Of a stretch of DNA of 64,000 bases, positions 36,239 through 45,971 are shown one piece after another (positions within the stretch are counted from its first letter, which is position 1; each line of letters opens with the position of its first letter). This DNA is from an uncultured Sediminibacterium sp. (GTDB lineage Bacteria > Bacteroidota > Bacteroidia > Chitinophagales > Chitinophagaceae). The DNA is taken from contig NZ_CAMLMJ010000005.1 in the NCBI RefSeq assembly GCF_946481145.1, positions 1-64,000 of the forward strand, in the 5' to 3' direction. A program made the position numbers and the translations under genes. The notes under the pieces were generated by a model. The model was not told the origin of the DNA. It was given only the letters and a program-made list of their open reading frames with translations, and ran no database searches.

Positions 36239-37114
36239 ATGCTATATTCAATGACAGGTTATGGACGATCAGAGCAAACCATTGGTGATAAAACCTATTT
36301 GGTAGAAGTTCGTTCACTCAATGGAAAACAATTCGATTTACGTTTAAATGTGCCCGCACTTTTAAAACCATTTGAATTTGATATCCGCAACTTATTGAAT
36401 GAAGGTCTTCAACGTGGAAGTGTTGAATGTATCATCACCATCAAACAAAACGGAGCCAATAAACCGGTTTCTATTAACAAGGATCTGGCAAAAGCTTATT
36501 ACCAACCAGTAGCAGAACTTGCAGACGAATTGCAGTTACAAAAAGGAGATATCCTGAGTACAATCCTGAAATTGCCAGATGTAATTACCCCTTCCACAGA
36601 AATGTTAAGTGATGAGGAATGGAAAGGATTTGAACAGGTTCTAAAACAAGCAATAGCCGCATTAAATGCACATCGTAAAGATGAAGGAATTTCTTTAGAA
36701 GCAGATTTGCTGTTGCGTCTGAATAATATTGAAGCACATCAGAAAACCATTACAGAACTTGAACCCCTTCGCAGAACGAAAATAAAAGAAGGTATCGTAA
36801 AAGTACTTGAAGACAATGTAGGCAAAGAGAATTACGATCCAAACAGAATGGAGCAGGAACTAATCTATTATATCGAGAAAATTGATATCAGTGAAGAGCA
36901 GGTTCGTCTAAAAAACCATTGCGATTATTTCCGCGCTATATTGGCAGATAAAGAAGCCGGCAAGGGGAAAAAGCTTTCTTTTATTTTACAGGAATTTGGC
37001 CGTGAAATCAATACTATGGGCTCAAAAGCTTATGACTCGCAAATTCAGCAAACGGTAATTTTGATGAAAGATGAGCTTGAAAAAGCAAAAGAACAAATAT
37101 TGAATGTGTTATAA
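36239..37114 (+). CDS. YicC/YloC-family endoribonuclease
   Basis: A 291-residue protein starting at the ATG at 36239 (MLYSMTGYGRSE), the invariant N-terminus of the family. Family landmarks are EVRSLNGKQFDLRLNVP and the C-terminal GKKLSFILQEFGREINTMGSKA with SQIQQTVILMKDELEKAKEQILNVL-type helix. YicC-type proteins are ribonucleases acting on small RNAs and rRNA-related substrates. In many Bacteroidota it precedes gmk; here gldH follows 41 bp later. Confidence 0.93.
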   Translation: MLYSMTGYGRSEQTIGDKTYLVEVRSLNGKQFDLRLNVPALLKPFEFDIRNLLNEGLQRGSVECIITIKQNGANKPVSINKDLAKAYYQPVAELADELQLQKGDILSTILKLPDVITPSTEMLSDEEWKGFEQVLKQAIAALNAHRKDEGISLEADLLLRLNNIEAHQKTITELEPLRRTKIKEGIVKVLEDNVGKENYDPNRMEQELIYYIEKIDISEEQVRLKNHCDYFRAILADKEAGKGKKLSFILQEFGREINTMGSKAYDSQIQQTVILMKDELEKAKEQILNVL

Positions 37115-37155
37115 TAATATGCTAACCGGTATTATTCACCCATAATTATAGATCA

Positions 37156-37623
37156 GTGAAACGGGTTTTTTATATAGGCTTCTTTTTTACTTGTTTTCTT
37201 TTTGCATGTGGCACCAATGGTGTTTTTGAAAAGTCACAACGCTTCCCGGATCAGGAATGGTCTACAAAGAGTGAACCTTCGGTTGCATTTGAAGTAGCTG
37301 ATACCAATGCCTTCTATAATATTTATGTGGTAATCAGACACACAGACGCTTATCGTTATAATAATATTTGGGTAAACATAGAGACTAAGTCGCCCGGAGA
37401 TAGTCCGCGCACTCAGCTACTGGATATCAGTTTAGCAGACAATACCAAAGGGTGGCTCGGAACCGGTATGGATGATATTTTCGACAGAAGGGCCCGTGTT
37501 ACCCAACAGCCTATAAAGTTGAAAAAGGGGATTTATACATTCAAACTTAAACAAGCTATGCGCGAAGATCCGCTGGCTTATATATTGAGTGCCGGTGTAA
37601 GGGTAGAAAAAGTAAAACAATGA
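37156..37623 (+). CDS. gldH: Gliding motility lipoprotein GldH
   Basis: A 155-residue lipoprotein (lipobox LFAC, Cys18) required with the other Gld proteins for type IX secretion/gliding in Flavobacterium. The start codon is GTG (37156). Characteristic blocks are FPDQEWSTKSEPSVAFEVADT, YNIYVVIRHTDAYRYNNIWV and KKGIYTFKLKQAMREDPLAYIL (given as landmarks). It overlaps the downstream histidine-kinase gene by 4 bp (ATGA), so expression is coupled. GldH is also often next to the PSP1/holB pair in Bacteroidota; here that pair is 10 kb away. Confidence 0.92.
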   Translation: MKRVFYIGFFFTCFLFACGTNGVFEKSQRFPDQEWSTKSEPSVAFEVADTNAFYNIYVVIRHTDAYRYNNIWVNIETKSPGDSPRTQLLDISLADNTKGWLGTGMDDIFDRRARVTQQPIKLKKGIYTFKLKQAMREDPLAYILSAGVRVEKVKQ

Positions 37624-38597
37624 CTTTAAAAAGCAGTAAACGACTTACTGTAGTCACAGTAGTATACTGGATATTATTGTCGTATATCATTGCGGCACTG
37701 ATCTGGTGGTTTATTGCACTTGAAAAACAAAACCGCGAAATAACCAATGTACGTTTATTGGAACTGGTAAAAGATGATCCCCAATACTTCGAAAAAGCAA
37801 GCCAGATTGAAGCAGCTAAAAAACGTAAAACAGCACAGTATATAGGGGAGGGCAGCACTTTTCTGGCCCTCATATTTGTAGGCGCTCTATTTGTATTCAG
37901 GGCTACAAGAAGACAACTGCTTTTATCTCAGCAACAGCAGAATTTTATGATGGCTGTTACACATGAATTAAAAACACCAATTGCTGTAACCAGATTAAAC
38001 CTCGAAACACTCCAGAAAAGAAGACTGGATGAGGAAAAACAGCAAAAATTAATCACCAACACACTACAGGAAGCCAACCGGTTGAATATGCTTTGTAATA
38101 ATATTTTACTGGCAGCACAGTTGGAAGCAGGTGCATATACCGCATCAAAAGAGGAAATTAATTTCTCAGACCTTGTTGAAGGCTGTATCGATGATTTCAG
38201 GAACCGCTTTCCCCAGAGAGAAGTAATTGAGCAAATAGCACCATCCTTGTATTTAAATGGAGAACCACTGTTATTGCAAATGCTTGTCAATAATTTATTG
38301 GAGAATGCAATGAAATATTCTCCAAAAGAAAGCCTCATAAAAGTAAGCCTCTTAGCTAATGGTAATGAATTGCAAATGACTGTGTCTGATGAAGGCATAG
38401 GGATAGCCACTGAAGAGAAATTAAAGATTTTTGATAAATTCTATCGGGTCGGAAATGAAAATACCCGCACTACCAAAGGCACTGGTTTAGGACTATTCCT
38501 ATGCAGCAGAATCGTAAAAAGTCATAATGGATACATTTCTGTGACAGATAATCAGCCCAAGGGTAGTAATTTTGTGGTCATATTACAACAGGTATGA
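37620..38597 (+). CDS. Sensor histidine kinase
   Basis: A 325-residue kinase with two membrane segments (~13-33 and 79-95) enclosing a small ~45-residue periplasmic region and no HAMP domain. Phospho-acceptor His115 in AVTHELKTPIAV, N-box VNNLLENAMKYSP, G1 VSDEGIGIATE and G2 GTGLGLFLCSRIV form a complete kinase core. It overlaps gldH upstream and the response regulator downstream by 4 bp each, so gldH, kinase and regulator are one translationally coupled unit. The signal is unknown. Confidence 0.95.
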   Translation: MTLKSSKRLTVVTVVYWILLSYIIAALIWWFIALEKQNREITNVRLLELVKDDPQYFEKASQIEAAKKRKTAQYIGEGSTFLALIFVGALFVFRATRRQLLLSQQQQNFMMAVTHELKTPIAVTRLNLETLQKRRLDEEKQQKLITNTLQEANRLNMLCNNILLAAQLEAGAYTASKEEINFSDLVEGCIDDFRNRFPQREVIEQIAPSLYLNGEPLLLQMLVNNLLENAMKYSPKESLIKVSLLANGNELQMTVSDEGIGIATEEKLKIFDKFYRVGNENTRTTKGTGLGLFLCSRIVKSHNGYISVTDNQPKGSNFVVILQQV

Positions 38598-39298
38598 TAA
38601 ATTCCAAGGCGAATATTTTATTGGTTGAAGACGAGGAGAACCTGCACGAGGCATTGAAATTGAATCTCGAAATGGAAGGGTATGAGGTAAGCTCGGCTTT
38701 TAATGGTACTGAAGCCCTCAAGAAAGTGTCGAATGAGTATTTCGATCTGATCGTTTTGGATATCATGTTACCAGAAGTAGATGGCATTGCCGTTACAGAA
38801 AGTATACGGGTAAATAATAATGAAGTGCCTATTTTGATATTGAGTGCAAAAAATAGTGGATCTGACCGTGTGTTAGGACTTAAAAAAGGAGCAGACGATT
38901 ACCTCACCAAACCTTTTAACCTGGAAGAACTTTTACTGCGTGTAGAAAAATTGATTGAAAAAAATAAGAAGATGCAGGAAAAAGAAACAATAGGGGATAA
39001 TTATGAATTCGGCGACAATAAAATAGATTTTAAAGCACAGGATGCCATTAGTTGGAATGGTCAGCATATTGAACTCAGCAAAAAAGAAGCAATGCTGCTG
39101 AAATTATTGATAGAAAATAAGGGCGATGTTGTAACACGCGAAAAAATTCTTCAGGTAGTTTGGGGATACAATGTATACCCCACCACGAGAACCATCGATA
39201 ATTTTATCCTTAGTTTCCGAAAATATTTTGAACAGGATAGTCGTAATCCACGCTATTTCCATTCTGTAAGAGGGGTAGGATACAAATACACTGACTAA
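38594..39298 (+). CDS. OmpR-family response regulator
   Basis: A 234-residue regulator. Receiver domain with phosphoacceptor Asp56 in DLIVLDIMLP and the switch Lys in DDYLTKPFN; C-terminal winged helix with VVTREKILQVVWGYNVYPTTRTIDNFILSFRKYF and RYFHSVRGVGYKY. It partners the kinase just upstream (4 bp overlap). Targets are unknown; linkage to gldH suggests envelope or motility control. Confidence 0.95.
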   Translation: MINSKANILLVEDEENLHEALKLNLEMEGYEVSSAFNGTEALKKVSNEYFDLIVLDIMLPEVDGIAVTESIRVNNNEVPILILSAKNSGSDRVLGLKKGADDYLTKPFNLEELLLRVEKLIEKNKKMQEKETIGDNYEFGDNKIDFKAQDAISWNGQHIELSKKEAMLLKLLIENKGDVVTREKILQVVWGYNVYPTTRTIDNFILSFRKYFEQDSRNPRYFHSVRGVGYKYTD

Positions 39299-39324
39299 TA
39301 ATCCTGAAAGGGCTGGCTCTAAAT

Positions 39325-39360
39325 CTTCGGACTTTCCGTCTTCCCGACTTTCGGACTTTC
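39325..39360. repeat. Dispersed GGACTTTCCGTCTTCCCGAC-type intergenic repeat
   Basis: Tandem variants of the word CTTCGGACTTTC between the response regulator and the arginase-like gene. The same word family is found inside ligA at 32852-32883. Confidence 0.65.
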
Positions 39361-39412
39361 AAAGACACAATTTTTAGCTGTAACCAGCGTTATTGCTTTG
39401 TAAAAACTACGC

Positions 39413-40546
39413 ATGTCGCTACACACTGTTATAGACTTTTTGGATCCGGTTAATATTGCCCAGATTTCCAACGATGAAGGATTTAAAGATACCCAACTGG
39501 GCAGGCATATAGCTGTTTATGATGAAGCTTTTCCGGAAGTTGATCATGCAGACCTGGTATTGGTAGGTTGTGGCGAAATGCGTGGGGCTGGTATCCAGTT
39601 TGTGCATACAGACGGCCCGGATGCCATCAGGGCCGAATTTTATAAATTATACCATTGGCATACCGATGTTGCCATCGCAGATTTGGGTAATATTAAATGT
39701 GGCGCCACTATGCAGGATAGCTATGCTGCATTGAGAATGGTAGTACATGAATTACTGTTAATGGGTAAGAAAGTATTGATACTCGGCGGCTCTCACGATA
39801 TCACCACTGCTCAATACCAGGCCCATACCATTGATGGTAAAATCATTGACGCTGTTTGTGTTGATGCGAGAATCGATATGGATATGGATAGCGTTTTACC
39901 TGCAGATAGTTTTCTGGTTGATATGTTTACAAGTATGCCCAACCATCTGCGACATTATAATCATATCGGTTTCCAAAGCTATTTCATGCATCCGCAAATG
40001 CTGGAAACAATTGATAAACTCAGGTTCGATTGTTATAGGGTAGGAAAAGTGAAGGAAGATATCAGTGAAATGGAACCTGCCATTCGTAATAGTGAATTAT
40101 TCAGTTTTGATATTGCCGCCATACAACATGCACATGCACCAGCAAATCATGTTACGCCCAATGGTTTCAATGGTGAAGAAGCTTGTACATTAATGCAATA
40201 TGCCGGCATGAGTAACACCTGCACTACTATTGGCATATATGGATACATTCCCAAACAAGATGTACATGCACTTACTGCCAAACAAATTTCTCATATGATC
40301 TGGTATATCATGGATGGTATTCAGAAAGGAAAACAGGAGGCATCACTCGAAGAAAGAAATGCATTCAATGAGTTTACGATGGCTTTTGCAGAGGTAGAAA
40401 CAGTTTTCCTTCAAAGTAAAAAGACGGGTCGCTGGTGGATGCAATTACACGACGGGAAATATGTAGCCTGTAGCTACCGCGATTACCAGATAGCTTCTCA
40501 CAACGATATTCCTGAAAGATGGCTAAGGGCTGCTGAAAGAATCTGA
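39413..40546 (+). CDS. Arginase/formimidoylglutamase-family protein with a degenerate metal site
   Basis: A 377-residue protein of the ureohydrolase fold. Two of the six manganese ligands of the family are lost: loop 1 GGSHD keeps His128, loop 2 reads DARID (Asp151, Arg153, Asp155) instead of DAHxD, and loop 3 reads SFDIAAIQ (Asp233, Ala235) instead of SxDxDxxD. A metal-dependent hydrolase activity on arginine or formimidoylglutamate is therefore doubtful; it may have a new substrate or a binding role. Such variants exist in other Bacteroidota, to my knowledge. It stands alone between two-component genes and the PBP4-type gene. Confidence 0.82.
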   Translation: MSLHTVIDFLDPVNIAQISNDEGFKDTQLGRHIAVYDEAFPEVDHADLVLVGCGEMRGAGIQFVHTDGPDAIRAEFYKLYHWHTDVAIADLGNIKCGATMQDSYAALRMVVHELLLMGKKVLILGGSHDITTAQYQAHTIDGKIIDAVCVDARIDMDMDSVLPADSFLVDMFTSMPNHLRHYNHIGFQSYFMHPQMLETIDKLRFDCYRVGKVKEDISEMEPAIRNSELFSFDIAAIQHAHAPANHVTPNGFNGEEACTLMQYAGMSNTCTTIGIYGYIPKQDVHALTAKQISHMIWYIMDGIQKGKQEASLEERNAFNEFTMAFAEVETVFLQSKKTGRWWMQLHDGKYVACSYRDYQIASHNDIPERWLRAAERI

Positions 40547-40597
40547 TTAGCCTAACCATTTGAGTGTGTACATTAGCATTGCTAAAATCAATTCCTT

Positions 40598-41944
40598 ATG
40601 TCGTTGATCCGGTTAATGCTACTGCTTATTTTATTCGCAACTTTTTCTGCCTGCTCCGTTCAAAAAGCGATTCAAAAGCAGGCTAATCATGCCATTTTTC
40701 AACAAACTGATCTTAGCACTGCCCATATCGGCATCAGTATTTTTGATGCGGATAAAAGGCAATACCTCTATAACTATCAGGCCGATAAATATTTTCTTCC
40801 CGCCAGTAATACCAAACTATTCACCTGTTATGTTGCCATGAAGTACCTTGGCGACAGCGTAAAAGGACTTCGATACTATATTGATCCTTCTGCTAAAACT
40901 GTTTGGGTTCGACCCACTGGTGACCCAACCTTGTTACACCCGGATTTTGTTTCGCAGCCCGTTATCGACTTTCTGAAAGAAGATACAAGCCGGGTTTACG
41001 CAACTGTAGATCTTCCTTTTCAAACAACCGCATTGGGAAGCGGATGGTCATGGGGCGATTACCAGCAGAATTATATGTCTGAACGAAGCGCGTTCCCCAT
41101 ATATGGAAACCTGATCTGGATAAACTATAAGAATGGAACCATGCAATGGAAGCCATCTTTTATTAAAGCTGCTGATGGAACAAAGGGCGACTATACAGAA
41201 GGATTAAACAAACAGTCCGCCCTCTATAGTTTTAGAAGGGCACAATATGAAAATACTTTGCTCTATAGCAATAGCGCTACCGCATTCAGGCAACAACAAA
41301 TTCCTTTTATCAGTTCTGGTAAATTAGTGGCTGATGTTTTGAAAACAGAGATTGAAGGACTTAAATGGACGAATTCATATGCCAGCCAATTGAAATCTTT
41401 ACCTACGGTTTCGGGTGCAAAAATTATTTACTCCAGACATATTGATTCTCTGCTGAAACCCATGATGCACCAAAGTGATAATTTCTTTGCAGAACAATCG
41501 CTCCTTATGGTTAGTGATGAACTATTGGATGTAATGAATGAAAGAAAAGCAATTGATACCCTACTCAAAATGAACTTTACCGATCTTGTTCAAAAACCCA
41601 ATTGGGTAGATGGTAGTGGACTCAGCCGTTATAATCTTTTTACACCCATGAATTTTGTACAACTTCTTCAAAAGATGCAACAGGATTTTAGCTGGAATAG
41701 AATTACTACCATTCTACCTACGGGAGGCACCGGAACACTTGGCAATTTTTATAAACCACTTCAACAGAAGATTTTCGCAAAAACAGGGACACTTAGTGGG
41801 CAGGTAGCATTAAGCGGTTTCCTCATTACCAAAAAGAACCGAAAACTGATATTCTCTGTTTTGGTGAATAATCACCAAACTTCTGCGGTAGCTGTACGAA
41901 GGGAAGTAGAAGGCTTTTTGGTAAATCTTTATAATAAGTATTAG
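40598..41944 (+). CDS. dacB: PBP4-type D-alanyl-D-alanine carboxypeptidase/endopeptidase
   Basis: A 448-residue S13-family peptidase with a lipoprotein signal (lipobox FSAC, Cys19), so it should be membrane-tethered in the periplasm. Active-site motifs: Ser70-x-x-Lys73 in PASNTKLF, SDN in HQSDNFFAEQ, and KTGTLSG near residue 395. It trims peptidoglycan stem peptides and hydrolyses cross-links. Transcribed alone or with the arginase-like gene 51 bp upstream. Confidence 0.92.
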   Translation: MSLIRLMLLLILFATFSACSVQKAIQKQANHAIFQQTDLSTAHIGISIFDADKRQYLYNYQADKYFLPASNTKLFTCYVAMKYLGDSVKGLRYYIDPSAKTVWVRPTGDPTLLHPDFVSQPVIDFLKEDTSRVYATVDLPFQTTALGSGWSWGDYQQNYMSERSAFPIYGNLIWINYKNGTMQWKPSFIKAADGTKGDYTEGLNKQSALYSFRRAQYENTLLYSNSATAFRQQQIPFISSGKLVADVLKTEIEGLKWTNSYASQLKSLPTVSGAKIIYSRHIDSLLKPMMHQSDNFFAEQSLLMVSDELLDVMNERKAIDTLLKMNFTDLVQKPNWVDGSGLSRYNLFTPMNFVQLLQKMQQDFSWNRITTILPTGGTGTLGNFYKPLQQKIFAKTGTLSGQVALSGFLITKKNRKLIFSVLVNNHQTSAVAVRREVEGFLVNLYNKY

Positions 41945-42021
41945 TGCTAAGGTATCAATATTTCTTACTGTAAGGTTTTGCCTGACTGTGCGACATATAT
42001 CATAATACAGTATATTCATGT

Positions 42022-42561
42022 ATGCCTTTCACAAACTTACCAATAAAGGAAGATGAGCTACCCCAGGTGCAATCTGTGCCTCTTAAACCCATTCACCCCG
42101 ATTACTTAAAGGCACTGAGAATTACCTGGCTGATTATATTCTTTATTATCCTTGCCGGCGCAGTAACCCTTTTTATACTTGTACATGAACTCCAAACAAT
42201 GCTGGCTATTTCAATAGGTATTAGCAGCTATTTATTGTTATTAACGAGCACTGTAATGATTGGAACCAGATCTTTTAAAAGAAAAAAATATGCGGTTCGT
42301 GAAAGAGATATTTTATATAGTACCGGCTGGCTTTTTCAGAATCTTCATATGGTTCCCTTTAACCGGTTACAACATTGTGTGGTGAATATGGGGCCCATAG
42401 ACAGGCGATTTGGGCTGGCTTCGGTTAGTCTTTATACAGCAGCTTCAGAAGGAAAAGATATAACTATACATGGTTTGAAACTTCCTGAAGCCGAGCATTT
42501 GAAGGACCTTATTATGCAACAAATACAACCGCTGCATCCACATGCAAACACTGGATCATAA
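42022..42561 (+). CDS. PH-domain membrane protein, YdbS-like
   Basis: A 179-residue protein with two adjacent membrane helices (~28-75) followed by one bacterial PH (bPH2) domain with the motif DILYSTGWLFQNLHMVPFNRLQHCVV. It overlaps the next gene by 20 bp. The arrangement YdbS followed by YdbT-like protein is conserved in many phyla; the function is unknown, with a proposed role in envelope stress or antimicrobial resistance. Confidence 0.88.
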   Translation: MPFTNLPIKEDELPQVQSVPLKPIHPDYLKALRITWLIIFFIILAGAVTLFILVHELQTMLAISIGISSYLLLLTSTVMIGTRSFKRKKYAVRERDILYSTGWLFQNLHMVPFNRLQHCVVNMGPIDRRFGLASVSLYTAASEGKDITIHGLKLPEAEHLKDLIMQQIQPLHPHANTGS

Positions 42562-44023
42562 ACAGCGGCAATCGCCATTCGCCCTGGTGATTATGTTCTT
42601 CCGCATTTTTAGGGTAGTCATCAGTCAGGTATGGCCGATATTGATTCCATTACTTTTTAAAGGTAAAAACAACAATGCCATTATGTGGATACTTATCGGA
42701 GGGGGCATTGTTTTGTTTGTATTGATCAGAACTGTATTGGATTACCTGTATTTTACTTTTCATATAACAGGAGGCCAACTGATTGTGCGGAAAGGGTTTT
42801 TTACGAAGAAGAATATTTCCATTCCATTAGAACGAATCCAGGCTGTTCATCTCGAACAAAGCATATTACATACTTTAACTCGTACCTATAAGGTTTTGAT
42901 TGATACAGCAGGGACAGAAAAGGAAGAAGTGAAAATTTATGCATTATCTAATGTAGCGGCAATTTCTTTCCGGGAAATTTTACTTCGAGAGTCAATCAAC
43001 CTGCCTGAAAAAGAAGGAGTTGAACAGCAGGTTTCTCAGGTTAGTGCCAAACAAATCAGTAAACTGGGAACTGTTGATCTTCTAAAACTTAGTCTCTCCG
43101 CCAATCACCTGGAAACAATGGGTGTGATTGGAGTTTTTATTGTTGGCAGATATGAAGATATAAAACCTCTTTTCACCAGGGTATCATTTCTGAAGCATTT
43201 ACAGGAATATGGAGATACCCTGCAATTTACCTGGACGGTCATTTCAACACTTATAATCACAGTGCTGTTAATTACCCTGCTGATTTCTGTTTTAAGAACC
43301 TTTCTTAAATTTTATGGGTATACCGTACGAATGGATAAAAAAGGGTTTCATATTCGGTGGGGGCTATTGCAGATCAAACAAAAAATGATTCCTTTTTCAA
43401 AAGTTCAAATCGTAAAATGGCGCAGTAATTTTCTCCGGCGATTGATAGGGTTAGGATTATTGAACCTGAAAGTAGCAGGTGATAAGGAAGAGAAAGCAAA
43501 AATGCGTATTGAAATACCCACCAGTTCACCTGAGCAGGTAACAGCTATTATTCATGCCTACCAGCCCATATTGCCATCCATCTTGAATCCGGAAGGTAAT
43601 AAAATGCATATATCCTATATAACAAGAAGGGCATTCTTTGTAACATTACCCGTATTACTTGTATTATGCGGCTTGCTCGCTTTTAAATTCGGCTGGGACG
43701 CCACATGGGTGCTATTATGGTGGCCGTGGAGCTTGTTAAGAAACTGGTGGTTTTGGAGAAATTTCAGATTCTGGGTATCTGAATCTGGTGTGCAGAGATA
43801 TGCCAGCACTTTTGGTATGGATCAGGAACTGCTGAACTGGAAGCATGTTCAATATGTGCAATTAAGGCAAACCCTTTATCAAAAGCGAAAAGGTCTGGCG
43901 ACTTTATTTCTTCATACGGCCGGAGGAAAGTTTACCCTTCCTTACATCCAATATACAGATGGCTTAAGGATTAGCAACTATGCCTTGTTTTGTACTGAAT
44001 CTACCCAGCAAAACTGGATGTAA
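42542..44023 (+). CDS. PH-domain membrane protein, YdbT-like
   Basis: A 493-residue protein with three bPH2 domains alternating with pairs of membrane helices (~15-60, ~225-260, ~360-395). Each PH domain opens with the family signature, for example GFFTKKNISIPLERIQAVHLEQ and WGLLQIKQKMIPFSKVQIVK (landmarks). It starts inside the 3' end of the preceding gene (20 bp overlap). Its stop codon lies at zero distance from the mutL stop codon. Confidence 0.9.
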   Translation: MQTLDHKQRQSPFALVIMFFRIFRVVISQVWPILIPLLFKGKNNNAIMWILIGGGIVLFVLIRTVLDYLYFTFHITGGQLIVRKGFFTKKNISIPLERIQAVHLEQSILHTLTRTYKVLIDTAGTEKEEVKIYALSNVAAISFREILLRESINLPEKEGVEQQVSQVSAKQISKLGTVDLLKLSLSANHLETMGVIGVFIVGRYEDIKPLFTRVSFLKHLQEYGDTLQFTWTVISTLIITVLLITLLISVLRTFLKFYGYTVRMDKKGFHIRWGLLQIKQKMIPFSKVQIVKWRSNFLRRLIGLGLLNLKVAGDKEEKAKMRIEIPTSSPEQVTAIIHAYQPILPSILNPEGNKMHISYITRRAFFVTLPVLLVLCGLLAFKFGWDATWVLLWWPWSLLRNWWFWRNFRFWVSESGVQRYASTFGMDQELLNWKHVQYVQLRQTLYQKRKGLATLFLHTAGGKFTLPYIQYTDGLRISNYALFCTESTQQNWM

Positions 44024-45874
44024 TTATTTTCCAAACATCCGGTCGAGATAATCTTCTTTAAATTCAAGATAAGTAGGTGAACCGGTAGGTGTTACATTCG
44101 GGCTGCTGCATGCAAATAATTCTTCTACAAGTATGAGCATTTCTTTTTGAGAAAGTGCCTGACCGGATTTAATGGCTTGTTGACGAGCCATACACCGAAC
44201 CAGTTTTTCTCTTTTACTGAATTTAATATCTGAACTAAAATGCTTGAATTGTTCAATTAATAATTCAATTGCGTGTTTCTCATTACCCGCAACAATATCT
44301 GCTGGTATACCTTGTATTACAAAACTATTATTGCCAAAGGGTTCTACCTGGTATCCGATACTGGCAAGATCAGGTAATAAATCAGCAAGCATGGCTGCGT
44401 CGGCAGCAGGGAGTTCTAGTGTAACCGGGAAAAGACTTTTCTGAGTGGCCATTTGTTGACCGTGTGCAGCTACGCTGTATTTATCGTAGAGAATTCTTTC
44501 ATGAGCCAGTTGCTGGTGCACAAGTATAAAACCACTGTTGGTAGGAGCTATGATATAGGTTAAATGAAGTTGTAATAGTGTACTGTCTGGTAATACCTGA
44601 ATTGCTTGTGTTCTGGCTGGTGTGGTATTTAATAAAGAACCGGAATAAGGCGCTTGTTTATTTTCTGATGTTCTTTCCTCAGCAGGACTTTCAAAAAAAC
44701 TTTTCCAGTGCTTTAATTCACTGCTATTCTCCCGTTCAATAAAATGGGCCTGGTTTTTTTTGGTAAAACCCTGGTAAAGATTGGAAGATGCAACAGCATT
44801 TTGCTTATCGCTGGTAAAAGGTTTTGCAACAGCATCGAGTCCTTGTATATCGGCATTTAAGGTGAAGTCGAGTGAAGGTGCAATACTGAATTGAGCCAAT
44901 GCGTGTTTTACAGCAGCTTGTACAAATGCGTAAATAATTTTCTCGTCTTCAAACTTGATCTCCTGTTTGGTAGGGTGTACATTGATGTCTACCTGTGATG
45001 GATCAAGATCAATAAAAAGTACATAACCAGGAAAACTGTCTTTCGGAATCATTTCATCAAAAGCAGTATTCACTGCGTGATTCAGGTAAGCACTTTTGAT
45101 AAATCGGTTGTTTACAAAAAAATACTGATCACCCCTGGTTTTGCGGGCAGTTTCTGGTTTGCCTACAAAACCATAAATATTCATGTAATCTGTTTTCTCT
45201 GTAACCTGTACCAGCTTGGCATTGTAATTATTTCCAAGTATTTGAATGATACGTTGTTTGATGGTGCCAGGTTCCAGGTGAAAGACTTCTTGTCCATTAC
45301 TGGTGAGTGAAAAAAACAGGTCCGGAAAAGCCATCGATACACGGATAAATTCATCCATGATATGTCGGAGTTCGGCCGCATTACTTTTTAAGAAATTTCT
45401 TCTTGCAGGAACATTGAAGAAAAGATTTTTCATGCTGATGCTTGTGCCTTCTGGACAAGCACATGGTTCCTGTTTAATTACCTTGCTATTTTCTATTTCT
45501 ATAAATGTGCCGAGTTCATCTTCTTTTCTTTTTGTTTTCATCTCAACCTGTGCCACAGCAGCTATTGAAGCAAGTGCTTCGCCGCGGAATCCCATGGTTT
45601 TAATGCGAAACAAATCTTCAATTTGCCTGATTTTGCTGGTAGCATGTCTTTCAAACGACATACGGGCATCAGTATCACTCATGCCTTTTCCATTGTCAAT
45701 TACTTGTATCAGGGCTTTGCCTGCATCAGCTATAATGAGTTTTATTTCGGTTGCTCCTGCATCTACGGCATTTTCCAGTAATTCCTTTACAGCACTGGCG
45801 GGTCGTTGAATAACTTCGCCGGCTGCTATCTGGTTGGCAATATTGTCGGGTAATAATTGTATGATATCGCTCAC
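44024..45874 (-). CDS. mutL: DNA mismatch repair protein MutL
   Basis: A 616-residue protein if started at the GTG at 45874, giving the canonical N-terminus (V/M)SDIIQLLPDNIANQIAAGEV; ATG codons further upstream (45940, 45919) would extend it by 15-22 atypical residues. GHKL ATPase motifs: ENAVDAGAT, DNGKGM, TMGFRGEALASI. The C-terminal endonuclease signature DQHAx2Ex4E is degenerate, reading VHQQLAHERILYD, and the CPHGRP-type motif is SPNVTPTGSP. The gene is convergent and end-to-end with the YdbT-like gene. Confidence 0.95.
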   Translation of the reverse strand: MSDIIQLLPDNIANQIAAGEVIQRPASAVKELLENAVDAGATEIKLIIADAGKALIQVIDNGKGMSDTDARMSFERHATSKIRQIEDLFRIKTMGFRGEALASIAAVAQVEMKTKRKEDELGTFIEIENSKVIKQEPCACPEGTSISMKNLFFNVPARRNFLKSNAAELRHIMDEFIRVSMAFPDLFFSLTSNGQEVFHLEPGTIKQRIIQILGNNYNAKLVQVTEKTDYMNIYGFVGKPETARKTRGDQYFFVNNRFIKSAYLNHAVNTAFDEMIPKDSFPGYVLFIDLDPSQVDINVHPTKQEIKFEDEKIIYAFVQAAVKHALAQFSIAPSLDFTLNADIQGLDAVAKPFTSDKQNAVASSNLYQGFTKKNQAHFIERENSSELKHWKSFFESPAEERTSENKQAPYSGSLLNTTPARTQAIQVLPDSTLLQLHLTYIIAPTNSGFILVHQQLAHERILYDKYSVAAHGQQMATQKSLFPVTLELPAADAAMLADLLPDLASIGYQVEPFGNNSFVIQGIPADIVAGNEKHAIELLIEQFKHFSSDIKFSKREKLVRCMARQQAIKSGQALSQKEMLILVEELFACSSPNVTPTGSPTYLEFKEDYLDRMFGK

Positions 45875-45971
45875 AAAAAGGCTTCTTTCGTTCAGTCTGC
45901 AAAAATAAGATAAATGCATGGCCGATCGAACTTTTAGCAAGTTTTACAGGTACTTTTGTGTTGTAAAATCA

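Noticed and set aside
45303..45809. 168-codon open frame antisense to mutL
   Set aside because: Shadow of the mutL coding frame; Ser/Ala/Leu-rich composition typical of antisense frames and no motif.
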